This document shows positions 53,924-63,421 of a DNA stretch of 64,000 bases, in pieces. Below the pieces are notes generated by a model that saw only the letters and a list, made by a program, of their open reading frames with translations, was not told the origin of the DNA and ran no database searches. The stretch is from assembly GCF_001687335.1 (NCBI RefSeq), contig NZ_MAGO01000005.1:62001-126000 (forward strand). The letters run 5' to 3'. This DNA comes from Dissulfuribacter thermophilus. GTDB lineage: Bacteria > Desulfobacterota > Dissulfuribacteria > Dissulfuribacterales > Dissulfuribacteraceae. The position numbers and the translations under genes were made by a program. Each line of letters starts with the position of its first letter. The first letter of the stretch is position 1.

Positions 53924-54472
53924 CAATGCGATCAAGGCCTGAATGGGATCTTCATGTTTTTGTGCATCCCTAACAATTTCATCCACTTGCCTAGCCTTTT
54001 CCTCGCTAAGACCTGCCCTTAAAAGTAAATCACAGGGACCAGCCAAATCAGATTCCTGGTATTTTTCCATGGGAATTTGAATGAGATATGCAGCGGGTAC
54101 TGCAATGGATAAATCTAGGCCCTGTTCCTTGGCCACCGGTTCTATATCAGCAACAGACTGGGAGATCTTTTTTATGAGCTTGAAATCCGTTCCTGCAAGC
54201 TTTTTTGCCAGTTGGGCCAATCTTTCCCTTAAGAGTTCATCTTTCTGGGACTTCAGACCCTCAGGAACTGCTCCAAGACACTGTTCAGCATAAGGACAAT
54301 AGGCAGCACATCCAAAATCCATTCTGGGATTTGGCACCTCTTTTCCACAAGACGGACATTTTCTTTTGGAATCATCCTTAAAAAACTCAATGTCTGCCCC
54401 ACAGTTTGGGCACTTTGCCTCAAATATGGCCTCTTGATTCCAGTATCTTGTATCCTGACCTGGGCACTTCAC
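53912..54472 (-). CDS. Zinc-ribbon protein with degenerate HD domain
   Basis: 186 aa. Zinc ribbon C21-x2-C24 ... C39-x2-C42, followed by three more Cys (FGCAAYCPYAEQC). The second half has the helical outline of HD phosphohydrolases, but the expected Leu-His-Asp of the HD dyad is AAYLIQIP at 127-134, and the later His pair in the EIVR-H-H helix is EIVRDAQKH. So the metal site of the HD domain is lost and the protein is probably not a hydrolase. It lies just beyond the hcp terminator on the same strand; a link with Hcp is possible. Confidence 0.7.
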   Translation of the reverse strand: MKCPGQDTRYWNQEAIFEAKCPNCGADIEFFKDDSKRKCPSCGKEVPNPRMDFGCAAYCPYAEQCLGAVPEGLKSQKDELLRERLAQLAKKLAGTDFKLIKKISQSVADIEPVAKEQGLDLSIAVPAAYLIQIPMEKYQESDLAGPCDLLLRAGLSEEKARQVDEIVRDAQKHEDPIQALIALLKR

Positions 54473-54491
54473 TTTTCAATCTCCCTTCAAA

Positions 54492-54528
54492 AAAAGGGCT
54501 GAGGTCTTCCCTTGGCCTCAGCCCTTTT
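54492..54528 (-). terminator. Intrinsic terminator of hcp
   Basis: A perfect 13-bp stem, AAAAGGGCTGAGG (54492-54504) with its complement at 54516-54528, encloses 11 nt. Read on the minus strand it is followed by seven consecutive T residues, just after the hcp stop at 54538. Confidence 0.9.
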
Positions 54529-54537
54529 GGGATGGTC

Positions 54538-56154
54538 TTAGTCGCCTAAAATCTCCTTTAAATCCTCATCTGGCGTGGTAATCGGTTTTATGTTGTATTT
54601 TTCCACCAATAAATTCAACACATTTTCAGAGAGAAATGCCGGCAAGCTTGGACCAAGCTTAATATTCTTTATGCCAAGGTACAATAGTGTCAGAAGAATT
54701 GCTACTGCCTTTTGCTCATACCAGGAAAGTACTAGGGACAATGGTAGTTCATTCACGTCACAGTCAAAGGCCTTTGCCAGAGCCAAGGCAACTTCAATTG
54801 CGGAATAAGCGTCATTACACTGGCCCACATCTAAGAGCCTTGGTATGCCACCTATATCCCCTAGCTTTTTATCAAAGAATCTAAACTTGCCACATGCAAG
54901 AGTCAGGACAACGCAATCCTCTGGGACCTTTTCCACAAACTCTGTATAATAATTTCTCCCTGGCTTGGCCCCATCGCAGCCTGCCACAAGGAAGAAATGC
55001 CTAATGGCCCCAGATTTCACTGCTTCAATAATCTTATCTGCAACTCCCAGGATGGCATTTCTTCCAAAGCCAACCATTACGCTGCCCTTGTCTTCGTCTG
55101 AATCAAACCCTGGCATCTCAAGGGCCTTTTCTATAACAGGAGTGAAATCGTGATCCTTGATGTGTTTGACTCCTGGCCAGGCCACTACACCACAAGTGAA
55201 GATGTTGTCCTTGTAGGTATCAATAGGCTTTTGAATACAGTTTGTAGTCATGACAATTGGGCCTGGGAACTGGGGAAATTCCTTTTGCTGGTTCTGCCAG
55301 GCAGTGCCGAAATGTCCATAGAAGTGAGGATACTTCTTGAGTTCAGGATATCCATGGGTTGGAAGCATCTCTCCATGGGTATATACATAGATCCCTTTAC
55401 CCTCACTTTGTTTCAAAATCTCTTCCAAATCCTTTAGATCATGCCCTGAGACCAAAATTGCCTTACCCTTTTTATGGCCTAGAGGAACCTCGGTTGGAAC
55501 AGGATGACCATAAGTTCCAGTGTTGGCAGCATCCAATAGTTCCATAGCCTTAAGGTTTGCTTTGCCGCATTCAAGCACGAGATTTACCCAATCTTCTAGT
55601 GATATATCTGTCCTCAAAGTGGAGGCGAGTCCACGTTCGACAAATTCAAAGACATAATCATCTTCCTTGCCAAGGATACTTGCATGGTATCCATAGGCTG
55701 CCACACCCTTAAGTCCGTAAATGAGAGTTTCCCTCAAAGACAGGATGTCTTCGTCTACTGATGGGTCAGCCTTTATTCCAACACTTTTGGCCTTTTCAAT
55801 CATCTCATCCATGGAAGAGCCAAGCGTGAAGGTAGCAGCATCTGAAGTGAATTCTTCTCCAATCTTGGACTTAAGTTCGTCTCGTCTTTCAAGTGTCTCT
55901 TTTATGAGCTCTGCGAGTCTGGCTGGATCAAAATTCACGTTGGTCAATGTTGAAAAAAGGGCTGCGAGCATAAAACGCTCACCATCACGATCTGTAATGC
56001 CCTTTTCCCTTGCCTTTAAAGAGACTTCTGCAAATCCCTTGAGGGCATAGACCAGAAGGTCCTGAAGATCAGCGGTTGTCTCGTCCTTTCCGCAAACCCC
56101 TATTACTTCACAGCCTTTTCCCTTGGCAGTTTGTTCACATTGAAAACAAAACAT
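54538..56154 (-). CDS. hcp: Hybrid cluster protein / hydroxylamine reductase
   Basis: 538 aa. The N-terminal cluster cysteines are C3, C6, C15 and C21 (MFCFQCEQTAKGKGC, VIGVCG), a spacing of the class found in anaerobes. Ligands of the hybrid Fe-S-O cluster are visible in GHDLKDLEEIL, TNCIQKP, TCGVVAWPG, VAGCDGAKPGR, ACGKFRFFD and DVGQCNDAY. Hcp reduces nitric oxide and hydroxylamine, and in E. coli it also takes part in S-nitrosylation. It is single in its transcript, with an FNR-type box 66 bp upstream and a terminator downstream. Confidence 0.95.
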   Translation of the reverse strand: MFCFQCEQTAKGKGCEVIGVCGKDETTADLQDLLVYALKGFAEVSLKAREKGITDRDGERFMLAALFSTLTNVNFDPARLAELIKETLERRDELKSKIGEEFTSDAATFTLGSSMDEMIEKAKSVGIKADPSVDEDILSLRETLIYGLKGVAAYGYHASILGKEDDYVFEFVERGLASTLRTDISLEDWVNLVLECGKANLKAMELLDAANTGTYGHPVPTEVPLGHKKGKAILVSGHDLKDLEEILKQSEGKGIYVYTHGEMLPTHGYPELKKYPHFYGHFGTAWQNQQKEFPQFPGPIVMTTNCIQKPIDTYKDNIFTCGVVAWPGVKHIKDHDFTPVIEKALEMPGFDSDEDKGSVMVGFGRNAILGVADKIIEAVKSGAIRHFFLVAGCDGAKPGRNYYTEFVEKVPEDCVVLTLACGKFRFFDKKLGDIGGIPRLLDVGQCNDAYSAIEVALALAKAFDCDVNELPLSLVLSWYEQKAVAILLTLLYLGIKNIKLGPSLPAFLSENVLNLLVEKYNIKPITTPDEDLKEILGD

Positions 56155-56219
56155 AGTCTCTTCCTCCTTTTAGTAGAAGTGATTTTAAGATTACAATACT
56201 AGTTACAGTATCTGCTTTC

Positions 56220-56235
56220 CTTGATACAAATCAAG
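56220..56235. promoter_or_regulatory. FNR/HcpR-type operator upstream of hcp
   Basis: CTTGATACAAATCAAG contains the exact FNR consensus half-sites TTGAT and ATCAA separated by four bases (56221-56234), extended by a further C-G pair. It is about 66 bp before the hcp ATG. CRP/FNR-family regulators (HcpR in Desulfobacterota) control hcp in response to nitrosative or low-oxygen signals. Confidence 0.72.
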
Positions 56236-56357
56236 AAATTCTTATGACAAAGATTCTGCCAATCTGTTTTAAGAGTGAATGAGGCTGTGTAATTCAGTAG
56301 CAATCCATGAAAAGGGTGCGTACGACGAACAATTTGGTAATTACTGAATACTTGTGA

Positions 56358-57647
56358 TTAATTTGAATCCAGATTGAAAAGGATTGAAGTGGTATCAAGA
56401 AGTGCTTTTACACACTCTTCATTGGAGGCATTCTTTCTAAGGCATACTATGGGATCATGGAGAATCTTTTGAACTATGGAATTGGTAAGCCTCTCTATAG
56501 CCTCTAATTGATCATCAGAGAGATTGCCTAGATATTTTTTACTCCTTTCCAACTCTCTTCTTCTTATGGCCTCGGCCTTTTCTTGTATTCCCTGGATTAC
56601 AGGCAGTACGTCGAGGGTCTTCATCCATGAAAGAAACTTTAAAAGTTCTTCCTCCACCATCCTCTCTGCCTTTTTCGCTTCTTTCGCCCTTTCTTGCTTA
56701 TTCTCCTCTACTACTCCTTTTAAATCGTCTATGTCATAAAGATAAACATTTTCAATATCATTTATTGCCGGATCAATATCCCTTGGCACAGCGATATCTA
56801 TAAGGAAGAGTAGTCTGTGTCGCCTTGGACGCATAGCGCGTTTGACCTGGTCCTTTGTCAACACCAAACCAGGTGCACCAGTGGAACTAATGACAATATC
56901 CGCCTTTACCAGCGCATCTTCTATTTCATCAAGGCCAATAGCATCTCCACCAAGCTGAGTGGAGAGTTCCACTGCCCGCTCCAGCGTCCTGTTTGCCACG
57001 ATTAGGCCCTTCACACCGTTGGAAATTAGGTGTTGAGCAGCTAGTTCTGCCATCTCGCCAGCCCCTATTAGCATGGCCACCTTGTCTGACAATTCTCCAA
57101 AAATTTTTCTTGCAAGCTCCACTGCAGCATAACTAATAGAAACCGCCTGACTTCCAATCTTTGTCTCAGTTCTCACCTTCTTAGCCACAGAAAAGGCCTT
57201 GTGTAAAAGCCTATTTAAGACCATCCCAGTGGTCTTAAAATCCGAGGCATGTCTATAGGCGTCTTTTAATTGACCAAGTATCTGGGGTTCTCCTACCACC
57301 ATTGAATCTAGACTTGAGGCAACCATGAAAATGTGCCTTATGGCATCTTCGTTCCTATATTCATATACATGTTCATCGATAGTAGGCACTGGGAGCCCGC
57401 TTTTTTGTGCCCAAAGTTCCTTTAGCTCTATTAATGCCCTTTTGGGGTCAGTACTGGTAAAAAGCACTTCCACCCTATTACATGTTGAGAGGAATAAGAC
57501 CTCGTCTACAGGAGGGATTTGGGCAAAGAGCTTAACAGGTTCTTCTTCGGCACCTTTAAGGGCTAGAGGTTCCCGGACCTCCACAGGGGCAGTTTTGTGA
57601 TTTACTCCTATGAGAAGTATAGTCTGCTGCTTAAAACCTTGAGACAT
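56358..57647 (-). CDS. hemA: Glutamyl-tRNA reductase
   Basis: 429 aa. First enzyme of C5 tetrapyrrole synthesis: reduces glutamyl-tRNA to glutamate-1-semialdehyde with NADPH. Catalytic Cys in LSTCNRVEV, His in NHKTAPVEVRE, the segment VVGEPQILGQLKDAY, NADPH-binding GAGEMAELAAQHL and VISSTGAPG are present, with the C-terminal dimerisation helices. It overlaps the ccsA-like gene by 17 nt and is the third gene of the siroheme/ccs/hemA operon. Confidence 0.95.
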   Translation of the reverse strand: MSQGFKQQTILLIGVNHKTAPVEVREPLALKGAEEEPVKLFAQIPPVDEVLFLSTCNRVEVLFTSTDPKRALIELKELWAQKSGLPVPTIDEHVYEYRNEDAIRHIFMVASSLDSMVVGEPQILGQLKDAYRHASDFKTTGMVLNRLLHKAFSVAKKVRTETKIGSQAVSISYAAVELARKIFGELSDKVAMLIGAGEMAELAAQHLISNGVKGLIVANRTLERAVELSTQLGGDAIGLDEIEDALVKADIVISSTGAPGLVLTKDQVKRAMRPRRHRLLFLIDIAVPRDIDPAINDIENVYLYDIDDLKGVVEENKQERAKEAKKAERMVEEELLKFLSWMKTLDVLPVIQGIQEKAEAIRRRELERSKKYLGNLSDDQLEAIERLTNSIVQKILHDPIVCLRKNASNEECVKALLDTTSILFNLDSN

Positions 57648-58455
57648 AGCTGTGCTCTCCAGATAACAGGAAATTCACCCCTATGAATGTGAATATAAGG
57701 GTCAGGAACCCGATAATGGTCATTATTGCAGCCCTTCGTCCTCTCCAACCAACAGTAAGACGCTGATGCAGTATCGCCGCATACCACAGCCACGTAATTA
57801 GGGACCAGGTCTCTTTTGGGTCCCAGCCCCAATACCTTCCCCAGGCCTCTTCCGCCCATATAGATCCAGTTACAATCCCAATAGTTAACAGCGGAAACCC
57901 TACCTTAAGACAACGCTCATTCATTACGTCTAGGGCATCGAGCGATGGAAGCCTTTTAAACAGCCCCCCAAGGTGTTTTTTCTTAATCTGCCTCTCCTGA
58001 ATGAGAAACATTACAGATATACAGAAGGAAAGAGCGAAAACTGCATATGAAATTAGACAAATCGTTGCATGAATTGGAAGCCATATACTCTGCAGTGCTG
58101 GCGGCAGAGGGACCACCCGCTGGGGCTGGACTGCTGCAGCTGCCATAATCAAGAGAATAATGGGGGTAACAAACGTTCCAATAGTCTTTAAGCGATATTT
58201 TTGCTCTAAAGCCAGATAGAGGCCAGTCATGAAAAAGGCGACAAAAGATAAGGTCTCATGAAAGTTGACAACAGGAGGATGCCCAGACTCATACCATCTA
58301 GCTCCAATTGAGAGGCCATGTAGGATAAAACCGCAAAACAACACCCAAAGAGCCGCCCTTTTTACTGGTTTTTTAAGGGTGATCATATGGACAAAAAAAC
58401 CTCCAAAACTCACCCCATAGACCAAGAAGGCAAGGACGAAAAAAAACCTATCCAT
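57631..58455 (-). CDS. CcsA/HemX-type cytochrome c assembly protein
   Basis: 274 aa with eight membrane helices. The tryptophan-rich WWD motif is in WGRYWGWDPKETWSLITWLWYA near 230, followed by a conserved His (AILHQRL). Such proteins handle heme for cytochrome c maturation (CcsA) or affect HemA level (HemX); the position directly before hemA is the HemX arrangement, while the WWD motif supports a heme-binding role. It overlaps both neighbours (8 nt and 17 nt). Confidence 0.85.
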   Translation of the reverse strand: MDRFFFVLAFLVYGVSFGGFFVHMITLKKPVKRAALWVLFCGFILHGLSIGARWYESGHPPVVNFHETLSFVAFFMTGLYLALEQKYRLKTIGTFVTPIILLIMAAAAVQPQRVVPLPPALQSIWLPIHATICLISYAVFALSFCISVMFLIQERQIKKKHLGGLFKRLPSLDALDVMNERCLKVGFPLLTIGIVTGSIWAEEAWGRYWGWDPKETWSLITWLWYAAILHQRLTVGWRGRRAAIMTIIGFLTLIFTFIGVNFLLSGEHSYVSRF

Positions 58456-59110
58456 AATAATTCCTCACAATCTTTAGGGCCTCTTCACCACCAATTTTCT
58501 TAGCCCACTGTCTAATGCCCTGTTTATCACCGTCAATAAAACATTGAGCTGACTTTAAGTCAAAGAGGATTTTAAGGGCTCTTTTCTTTTCATCATCATT
58601 TTTAAGATTGTTTATAATGAGTCTTCTAAGCTTCCCCACACACTCTATATATTGAGAAATGGACTCGGGAAATTGTTTTTCAAGCTCTTTGCGTATATTC
58701 TTTGAAAGCCCTGGACCAAGGCCACTTGTAGAGATTGCAATCTTTAATGCCCCACGCTTGACAACCGACGGCACTATAAAGCTACAACGGGAGGGCACAT
58801 CAACTACATTACAAAATATCCTGTTTCTTTGAGCGGCATTAAAGACCCTATCCTGGGTTTCTGGATCATTTGTAGCTGCTACTATGAGCCATGCGCCATC
58901 GAGGTATTCTTCCTTAAAAACATCGTTAATATATTCAATATCTCCATTGTCACGAAATTCTACTAATCCCTCATGAAGAACTGGGCTCACCACACGACAT
59001 TTAGCCCCTGCCTCTAATAGGGACTTAACCTTCCTAAAAGCGACCCTCCCTCCTCCGATTACTACTACAAGTTTTCCTTCAATGTCCAAAAATGCCGGAT
59101 AATACTCCAC
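58448..59110 (-). CDS. Precorrin-2 dehydrogenase / sirohydrochlorin ferrochelatase-like
   Basis: 220 aa of the Met8p/CysG-N type. NAD-binding VVVIGGGRVAFRKVKSLLEAG near residue 13, LIVAATNDPETQDRV, the catalytic Asp in FCNVVDVPSRCSFIVPS, and STSGLGPGLSKNIRKELE. It oxidises precorrin-2 to sirohydrochlorin and may insert iron, giving siroheme or the precursor of alternative heme synthesis. First gene of the operon with ccsA-like and hemA. The 253 bp upstream show no obvious regulator site. Confidence 0.92.
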   Translation of the reverse strand: MEYYPAFLDIEGKLVVVIGGGRVAFRKVKSLLEAGAKCRVVSPVLHEGLVEFRDNGDIEYINDVFKEEYLDGAWLIVAATNDPETQDRVFNAAQRNRIFCNVVDVPSRCSFIVPSVVKRGALKIAISTSGLGPGLSKNIRKELEKQFPESISQYIECVGKLRRLIINNLKNDDEKKRALKILFDLKSAQCFIDGDKQGIRQWAKKIGGEEALKIVRNYYG

Positions 59111-59363
59111 TTTATACCCCTAAAATCAATTACAGTGTTACTTATATCCAATGAACTGTAAACAGCAATCTCTGTAATGCCCATAGATATCGAGCACTAG
59201 GCATGATTGCATAGTACTTTTCAGTACCCAGTGAGCCCTTACCTTGTGAAGAATTTTATACGATTTAATACAGTCATTCTTTCTTGAGTACAACCTTTTT
59301 GTCTAAATAAGATCCCATAAAAATTATTATAGAGTACAAACAAATACGTTTTGATCTATGAAA

Positions 59364-60116
59364 TCAATCATTCCTTTTGTGGATAAATATTGACAGCTTC
59401 AGCCCCAATTCAAACAAAAGCCATAGAGGGCCAAATAGCAATATCTGAGAAAAGATGTCGGTTGGGACCAAAAAGGCACTCAGGGCATAGAGGCCTATTA
59501 AAAAAAACTTACGTTTCTTCTTGATAGTCTCTCTCTCAATAATCCCGCTTTCAATCGCCAACGCCATGGTAAACGGGACCTCAAAGACAAGTCCTGTAAA
59601 AAACACAAATTTCACCAGTAGAACTACATATTGACCAATCCTTGGCATTGGTAATAGGTCTTGTGCAGCATAACCAAGGGAAAATGCGAGAAGAGTGGGA
59701 AAGAGGACAAAGAAGCCAAAAAGTCCACCTGCGAAAAAAAGAGCTCCTCCCCAAAAAACGATCCTTCTCAAAAAACTCTTTTCCTTTGGATAAAGCCCCG
59801 GAGCAACAAATGCCCAGGCTTGATAGACAAAAAATGGAGTAGTTAATAAAAGCGCCGTCCAGAAAGCTATCTTTAGATAGGCGAAAAAGCCCTCTGTTAG
59901 GGCAGTGTAGACAAGTCCATGACTAGAGCCAAGATAAGAAGATGAAAGCGGCGTAAGGAGGATTCGCATAATCTCTTCTGAGAACCAATATGCCAGGAGG
60001 AAGATGGTACAAAAAAAGGCTAGGACCTTTAACAGCCGAGAACGCAGTTCTTCCAGATGGTGCCTAAATGGTGCTAAGTCAAGATGCTCTAGAGTCTTCA
60101 GTACCTGACTGTTCAC
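59364..60116 (-). CDS. tatC: Twin-arginine translocase subunit TatC
   Basis: 250 aa with six membrane helices. FRHHLEELRSRLLK at the N-terminus and the periplasmic/loop sequence AFVAPGLYPKEKSFLRR contain conserved TatC residues. TatC recognises twin-arginine signal peptides of folded, cofactor-bearing proteins. Its start overlaps the tatB-like gene by 38 nt. Confidence 0.94.
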   Translation of the reverse strand: MNSQVLKTLEHLDLAPFRHHLEELRSRLLKVLAFFCTIFLLAYWFSEEIMRILLTPLSSSYLGSSHGLVYTALTEGFFAYLKIAFWTALLLTTPFFVYQAWAFVAPGLYPKEKSFLRRIVFWGGALFFAGGLFGFFVLFPTLLAFSLGYAAQDLLPMPRIGQYVVLLVKFVFFTGLVFEVPFTMALAIESGIIERETIKKKRKFFLIGLYALSAFLVPTDIFSQILLFGPLWLLFELGLKLSIFIHKRND

Positions 60117-60450
60117 TCTCCTGATTCCTTACAACTTCCTTAATAGAACTTTCCCCTTTTTCCTTCTCCTCGATCTCCTTGGCATGCCCCTTGGCAGGCT
60201 TCCAGTCTCCGCCAAGCCCTCCTGGAGGGCGCTTAGCCTGATCGAGTTCCGGAAGCTCCATTTTATCCAATAGCTTTAAATCAGTAACGTCGTCCACGTC
60301 AAACTCAGATTTGAACTCATCGGCTGTTCTTTTTAAATCATTGACAAAACGTGCGATTTTCTTGGCCACTTGAGGCAATTGCTCAGGGCCTAAAACTATA
60401 AGCGCTATGGCGAAAATTACTATAAGCTCTGGGACACCTATACCAAACAC
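60079..60450 (-). CDS. tatB: TatA/TatB-family protein
   Basis: 123 aa. One N-terminal membrane helix (MFGIGVPELIVIFAIALIVLG, positions 1-20), the hinge GPEQLPQVA, then an amphipathic helix KKIARFVNDLKRTADEFK and a charged tail. Glu at position 8 and the tail length of over 100 residues favour TatB over TatA. Heavy overlap with tatC means coupled translation. Confidence 0.88.
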   Translation of the reverse strand: MFGIGVPELIVIFAIALIVLGPEQLPQVAKKIARFVNDLKRTADEFKSEFDVDDVTDLKLLDKMELPELDQAKRPPGGLGGDWKPAKGHAKEIEEKEKGESSIKEVVRNQESEQSGTEDSRAS

Positions 60451-60502
60451 GATATCACCTTTTTTAATAACTACTTATTAGCCACAAATAATCATTAATT
60501 AA

Positions 60503-61633
60503 TCAACAAAACACGCGGATATTCCTTGTTCCAATAAGACATAATAACTCATAAGTAATGGTATCTGCAAATCTCGCAAGCTCTTCACAGGTAATTTCTT
60601 CATCCCCCTGTTTTCCAATTAACACAACTTCATCCCCGACCCTACATTCTCCGCATTCGGTAACATCAATAACAGTGCTTCGCATGGATATCCTTCCCAC
60701 AACGGGGACTCTCTTTCCCCCTACTAAAACCTGTGCCCTGTTTGAGAGACTTCTGAGATAACCATTATCATATCCTACTGGGATCGTGGCAAGTTTAGAT
60801 GGTCGAGATGCGGTCCAAGTGCCACCATATCCAACCCTACAACCTTTGGGCACGTCTCTCAGGGAGTGTATCCTGCTCTTAAAACTCAATGCCGGCTTAA
60901 GGCCGAACTCCTTATTAATATCATGTCCATTGAAAGGTATCGCTCCATAAAGGGCAATACCTGTTCGAACTGCATCAAAGGCCGCTTGTTTAAAGTGAAA
61001 TATCCCAGCGGAATTTAACAGATGCGTTATCGAAGGAGTCCATCCCAAGCCAGTTGCCATCTTCAAAAATTCCTGAACTCTATTAATCTGCTCCAAGTTT
61101 AATGGCTCACATGGTTCATCTGCGCATGCTAGATGAGAATAGAGGCCTTCTAGCTTTATGCCTTCTAATGCAAATTGTTTTTTTATTATCCAAAGGGCAT
61201 CTTCCTGAGATAGACCAAATCTCGTCATGCCAGTATCAATCTTTAAGTGGCATTGTATTTGACGGCCTAACTTTTTTCCAACATCAGACAACCTCAAAAT
61301 CTCTTCTTTTGTAGTTATACCTATAGAAAGATCGAGATCAAAGGCCTGCTGTTCAAGCCCTTCTGTTATCCCTGAGATAAGTAGTATCGGGGATTTAATT
61401 CCACATTCTCTGAGGATGCTCGCCTCGCCTACTTCTGAGACCCCAAATCCCCAAAGTCCCTCTTTCCCCTCGAGGACTCGCGAAACTTCTACCATACCGT
61501 GACCGTATGCGTCGGATTTTACTATTGCTATAATCTTCTGTGCTGGTCCAGGAAGGGCCCTTTTGATGACAGAAAAATTGTGGCAAATTGCGTCCAGGTC
61601 TATAATTACCTTATTTGATGGGCAAAGGGTCAT
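60503..61633 (-). CDS. alr: Alanine racemase
   Basis: 376 aa. PLP-binding Lys is K39 in AIVKSDAYGHGM. The second catalytic base Tyr is in CRVGYGGTW near 273. FGLSQEDA and KIDTGMTRFG mark the TIM barrel. It supplies D-alanine for peptidoglycan. The start overlaps the dut stop by 4 nt. Confidence 0.94.
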   Translation of the reverse strand: MTLCPSNKVIIDLDAICHNFSVIKRALPGPAQKIIAIVKSDAYGHGMVEVSRVLEGKEGLWGFGVSEVGEASILRECGIKSPILLISGITEGLEQQAFDLDLSIGITTKEEILRLSDVGKKLGRQIQCHLKIDTGMTRFGLSQEDALWIIKKQFALEGIKLEGLYSHLACADEPCEPLNLEQINRVQEFLKMATGLGWTPSITHLLNSAGIFHFKQAAFDAVRTGIALYGAIPFNGHDINKEFGLKPALSFKSRIHSLRDVPKGCRVGYGGTWTASRPSKLATIPVGYDNGYLRSLSNRAQVLVGGKRVPVVGRISMRSTVIDVTECGECRVGDEVVLIGKQGDEEITCEELARFADTITYELLCLIGTRNIRVFC

Positions 61634-62100
61634 TTAAAAGAGACCCCCGTGTGCCCAAATCCCCCTGCGTCCCTCTGGGTCTTCGAAAGTTCGTCTACCT
61701 CCTTCCACCTTATTAAAAACCTTGGCATGAGCACCATCTGGGCAACACGATCTCCTCGCTTTATGGTCACAGGGTCTTTACCCAGATTGATCAAACCGAT
61801 TTTTACCTCTCCCCTGTAGTCTGGATCAATGGTACCTGGAGCATTTACTATGGTAAGGCCCTTCTTTATTGCAAGACCGCTCCTAGGTCTGATTTGTATC
61901 TCAAAGGAAGGAGGTATTGCCACCTTAAAACCGGTGGGACACAGAAAGATGTCTTGAGGCAGGATAGTCTCTTCATTTTCTACGGCTGCAAATACATCGA
62001 GCCCAACGGCAAACTCGGTCATATACGTGGGATATGGAAGATCCTTGCCGTGAGAGAGCCGTTGGATCTCTACGACTATCTCAGGGGGATTATGAAACAA
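61630..62100 (-). CDS. dut: dUTP diphosphatase
   Basis: About 156 aa from a TTG at 62100, selected because AAGGA precedes it by four bases and the family starts near EIVVEIQRL; the frame is open to 62187 but that part lies inside the protease gene. Motifs: GLDVFAA (1), IRPRSGLAIKKG (2), GTIDPDYRGEVKIGLINLG (3), GDRVAQMV (4) and the flexible-end GGFGHTG (5). It hydrolyses dUTP to dUMP and keeps uracil out of DNA. Confidence 0.9.
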   Translation of the reverse strand: MFHNPPEIVVEIQRLSHGKDLPYPTYMTEFAVGLDVFAAVENEETILPQDIFLCPTGFKVAIPPSFEIQIRPRSGLAIKKGLTIVNAPGTIDPDYRGEVKIGLINLGKDPVTIKRGDRVAQMVLMPRFLIRWKEVDELSKTQRDAGGFGHTGVSFK

Positions 62101-63367
62101 GGAGTCCTTCAAGTTGTGTCTCCTGCTTTGATGAAACGTTCCCCAATATAAGTGCCGATTTCGGGGCACTAAGACAATCTTGTGCAAGTTTCATGATTAA
62201 TTCAGGAGTAACTTCATCAATCCTTTGTATGACTTCTTCAAAAGTGGAATATCTACCGAGAAGAAGTTCAAGCTTTGCAATGCGACTCATACGGGCATCT
62301 GTACTCTCAGAAGACAAAAGGATTCCACCTTTTACGTGATCCTTTGCCTGGGTCAATTCTTTTTCGTCCACCGGATGTTCTGCAAGTCTTTTCAATTCAT
62401 TCATCATCAATTCAGTGACTTCGTATACCTTGTCAGGCTGTACTCCTGCGTACATACCTATTAGCCCTGTATCCGAATAACCTGTGTGAAATGAATATAC
62501 CGCATATGCCAGACCTCTCTTTTCCCTGATCTCCTGAAACAATCTTGAGCTCATGGAGCCACCGAGAATGACGTTAAAGAGAAGGGCCTCATATCTTCTT
62601 TCATCTCTATAAGACGGACCTTCGAAGCCTATGAGGCAGTTAGCCTGTTCAAGGTCCTTTCGCACAATCCGTATTCCCTCTTGGGCTATAGGTCGGGTTC
62701 TCTCCCTGTTGTCTCCTCCACCGTCCATGGAACCGAAGAAATCCTCTACCTTTTTTAAAAACGAATGATGTTCAACATTACCCGCACATGCCACAAGCAC
62801 CTTTTGGGGAGAAAAATTTTCCCTAACATATTGAGACAAATCCCGACCGTTAAAAGAAGTTACCGTGTCTGGAGTACCAAGAACCGGTCTGCCAAGGCCG
62901 TGTTCTGGCCAAAAATGCTGATAAAACAGATCGTGTACTAACTCCTCTGGACTGTCCTCCACCATGCTTATCTCTTGGAGGACTACCAATCGCTCTCTAT
63001 CCACTTCCTCTTGGGAAAATTGAGAATTCAGAAAGATATCACTTAATAACTCAAGTATATCTTCCTCGTGGGTGTCCATCACTTTAGCGTGAAAACATAT
63101 CATTTCCTTAGAAGTAAATGCATTGGAGATACCGCCCATCCTGTCAAATGCCTTGGCAATGTCGAGGGCAGACCTCTTTTTTGTACCTTTAAAGATCATA
63201 TGTTCGATAAAGTGGGACACCCCGTTTACATTTGGATGTTCATCCCTTGACCCATGCCCAACCCATATCCCTACAGAAAGGGATCTTACGCCAGGTACCT
63301 TTTCAGTAAGTACCCTGATGCCATTAGGGAGAACACTCTTAATAAAGGTAGTATCTTGCATAGTCAT
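62090..63367 (-). CDS. M16-family zinc protease (pitrilysin type)
   Basis: 425 aa. The inverted zinc motif HxxEH is H52-F-I-E55-H56 (HFIEHMIFKGT), with the downstream Glu in the helix about 75 residues later (EEDILELLSDIF). C-terminal family block GGSMSSRLFQEIREKRGLAY is present, so it is a two-domain, YmxG/PqqL-type single-subunit protein. Its place after pnp is the standard bacterial arrangement. It overlaps dut by 11 nt. Confidence 0.92.
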   Translation of the reverse strand: MTMQDTTFIKSVLPNGIRVLTEKVPGVRSLSVGIWVGHGSRDEHPNVNGVSHFIEHMIFKGTKKRSALDIAKAFDRMGGISNAFTSKEMICFHAKVMDTHEEDILELLSDIFLNSQFSQEEVDRERLVVLQEISMVEDSPEELVHDLFYQHFWPEHGLGRPVLGTPDTVTSFNGRDLSQYVRENFSPQKVLVACAGNVEHHSFLKKVEDFFGSMDGGGDNRERTRPIAQEGIRIVRKDLEQANCLIGFEGPSYRDERRYEALLFNVILGGSMSSRLFQEIREKRGLAYAVYSFHTGYSDTGLIGMYAGVQPDKVYEVTELMMNELKRLAEHPVDEKELTQAKDHVKGGILLSSESTDARMSRIAKLELLLGRYSTFEEVIQRIDEVTPELIMKLAQDCLSAPKSALILGNVSSKQETQLEGLLVS

Positions 63368-63421
63368 CTTGTAGTTTAACCAACTATATTTACAAACGCT
63401 TTAAGCTAGCGTGTATCCAAT

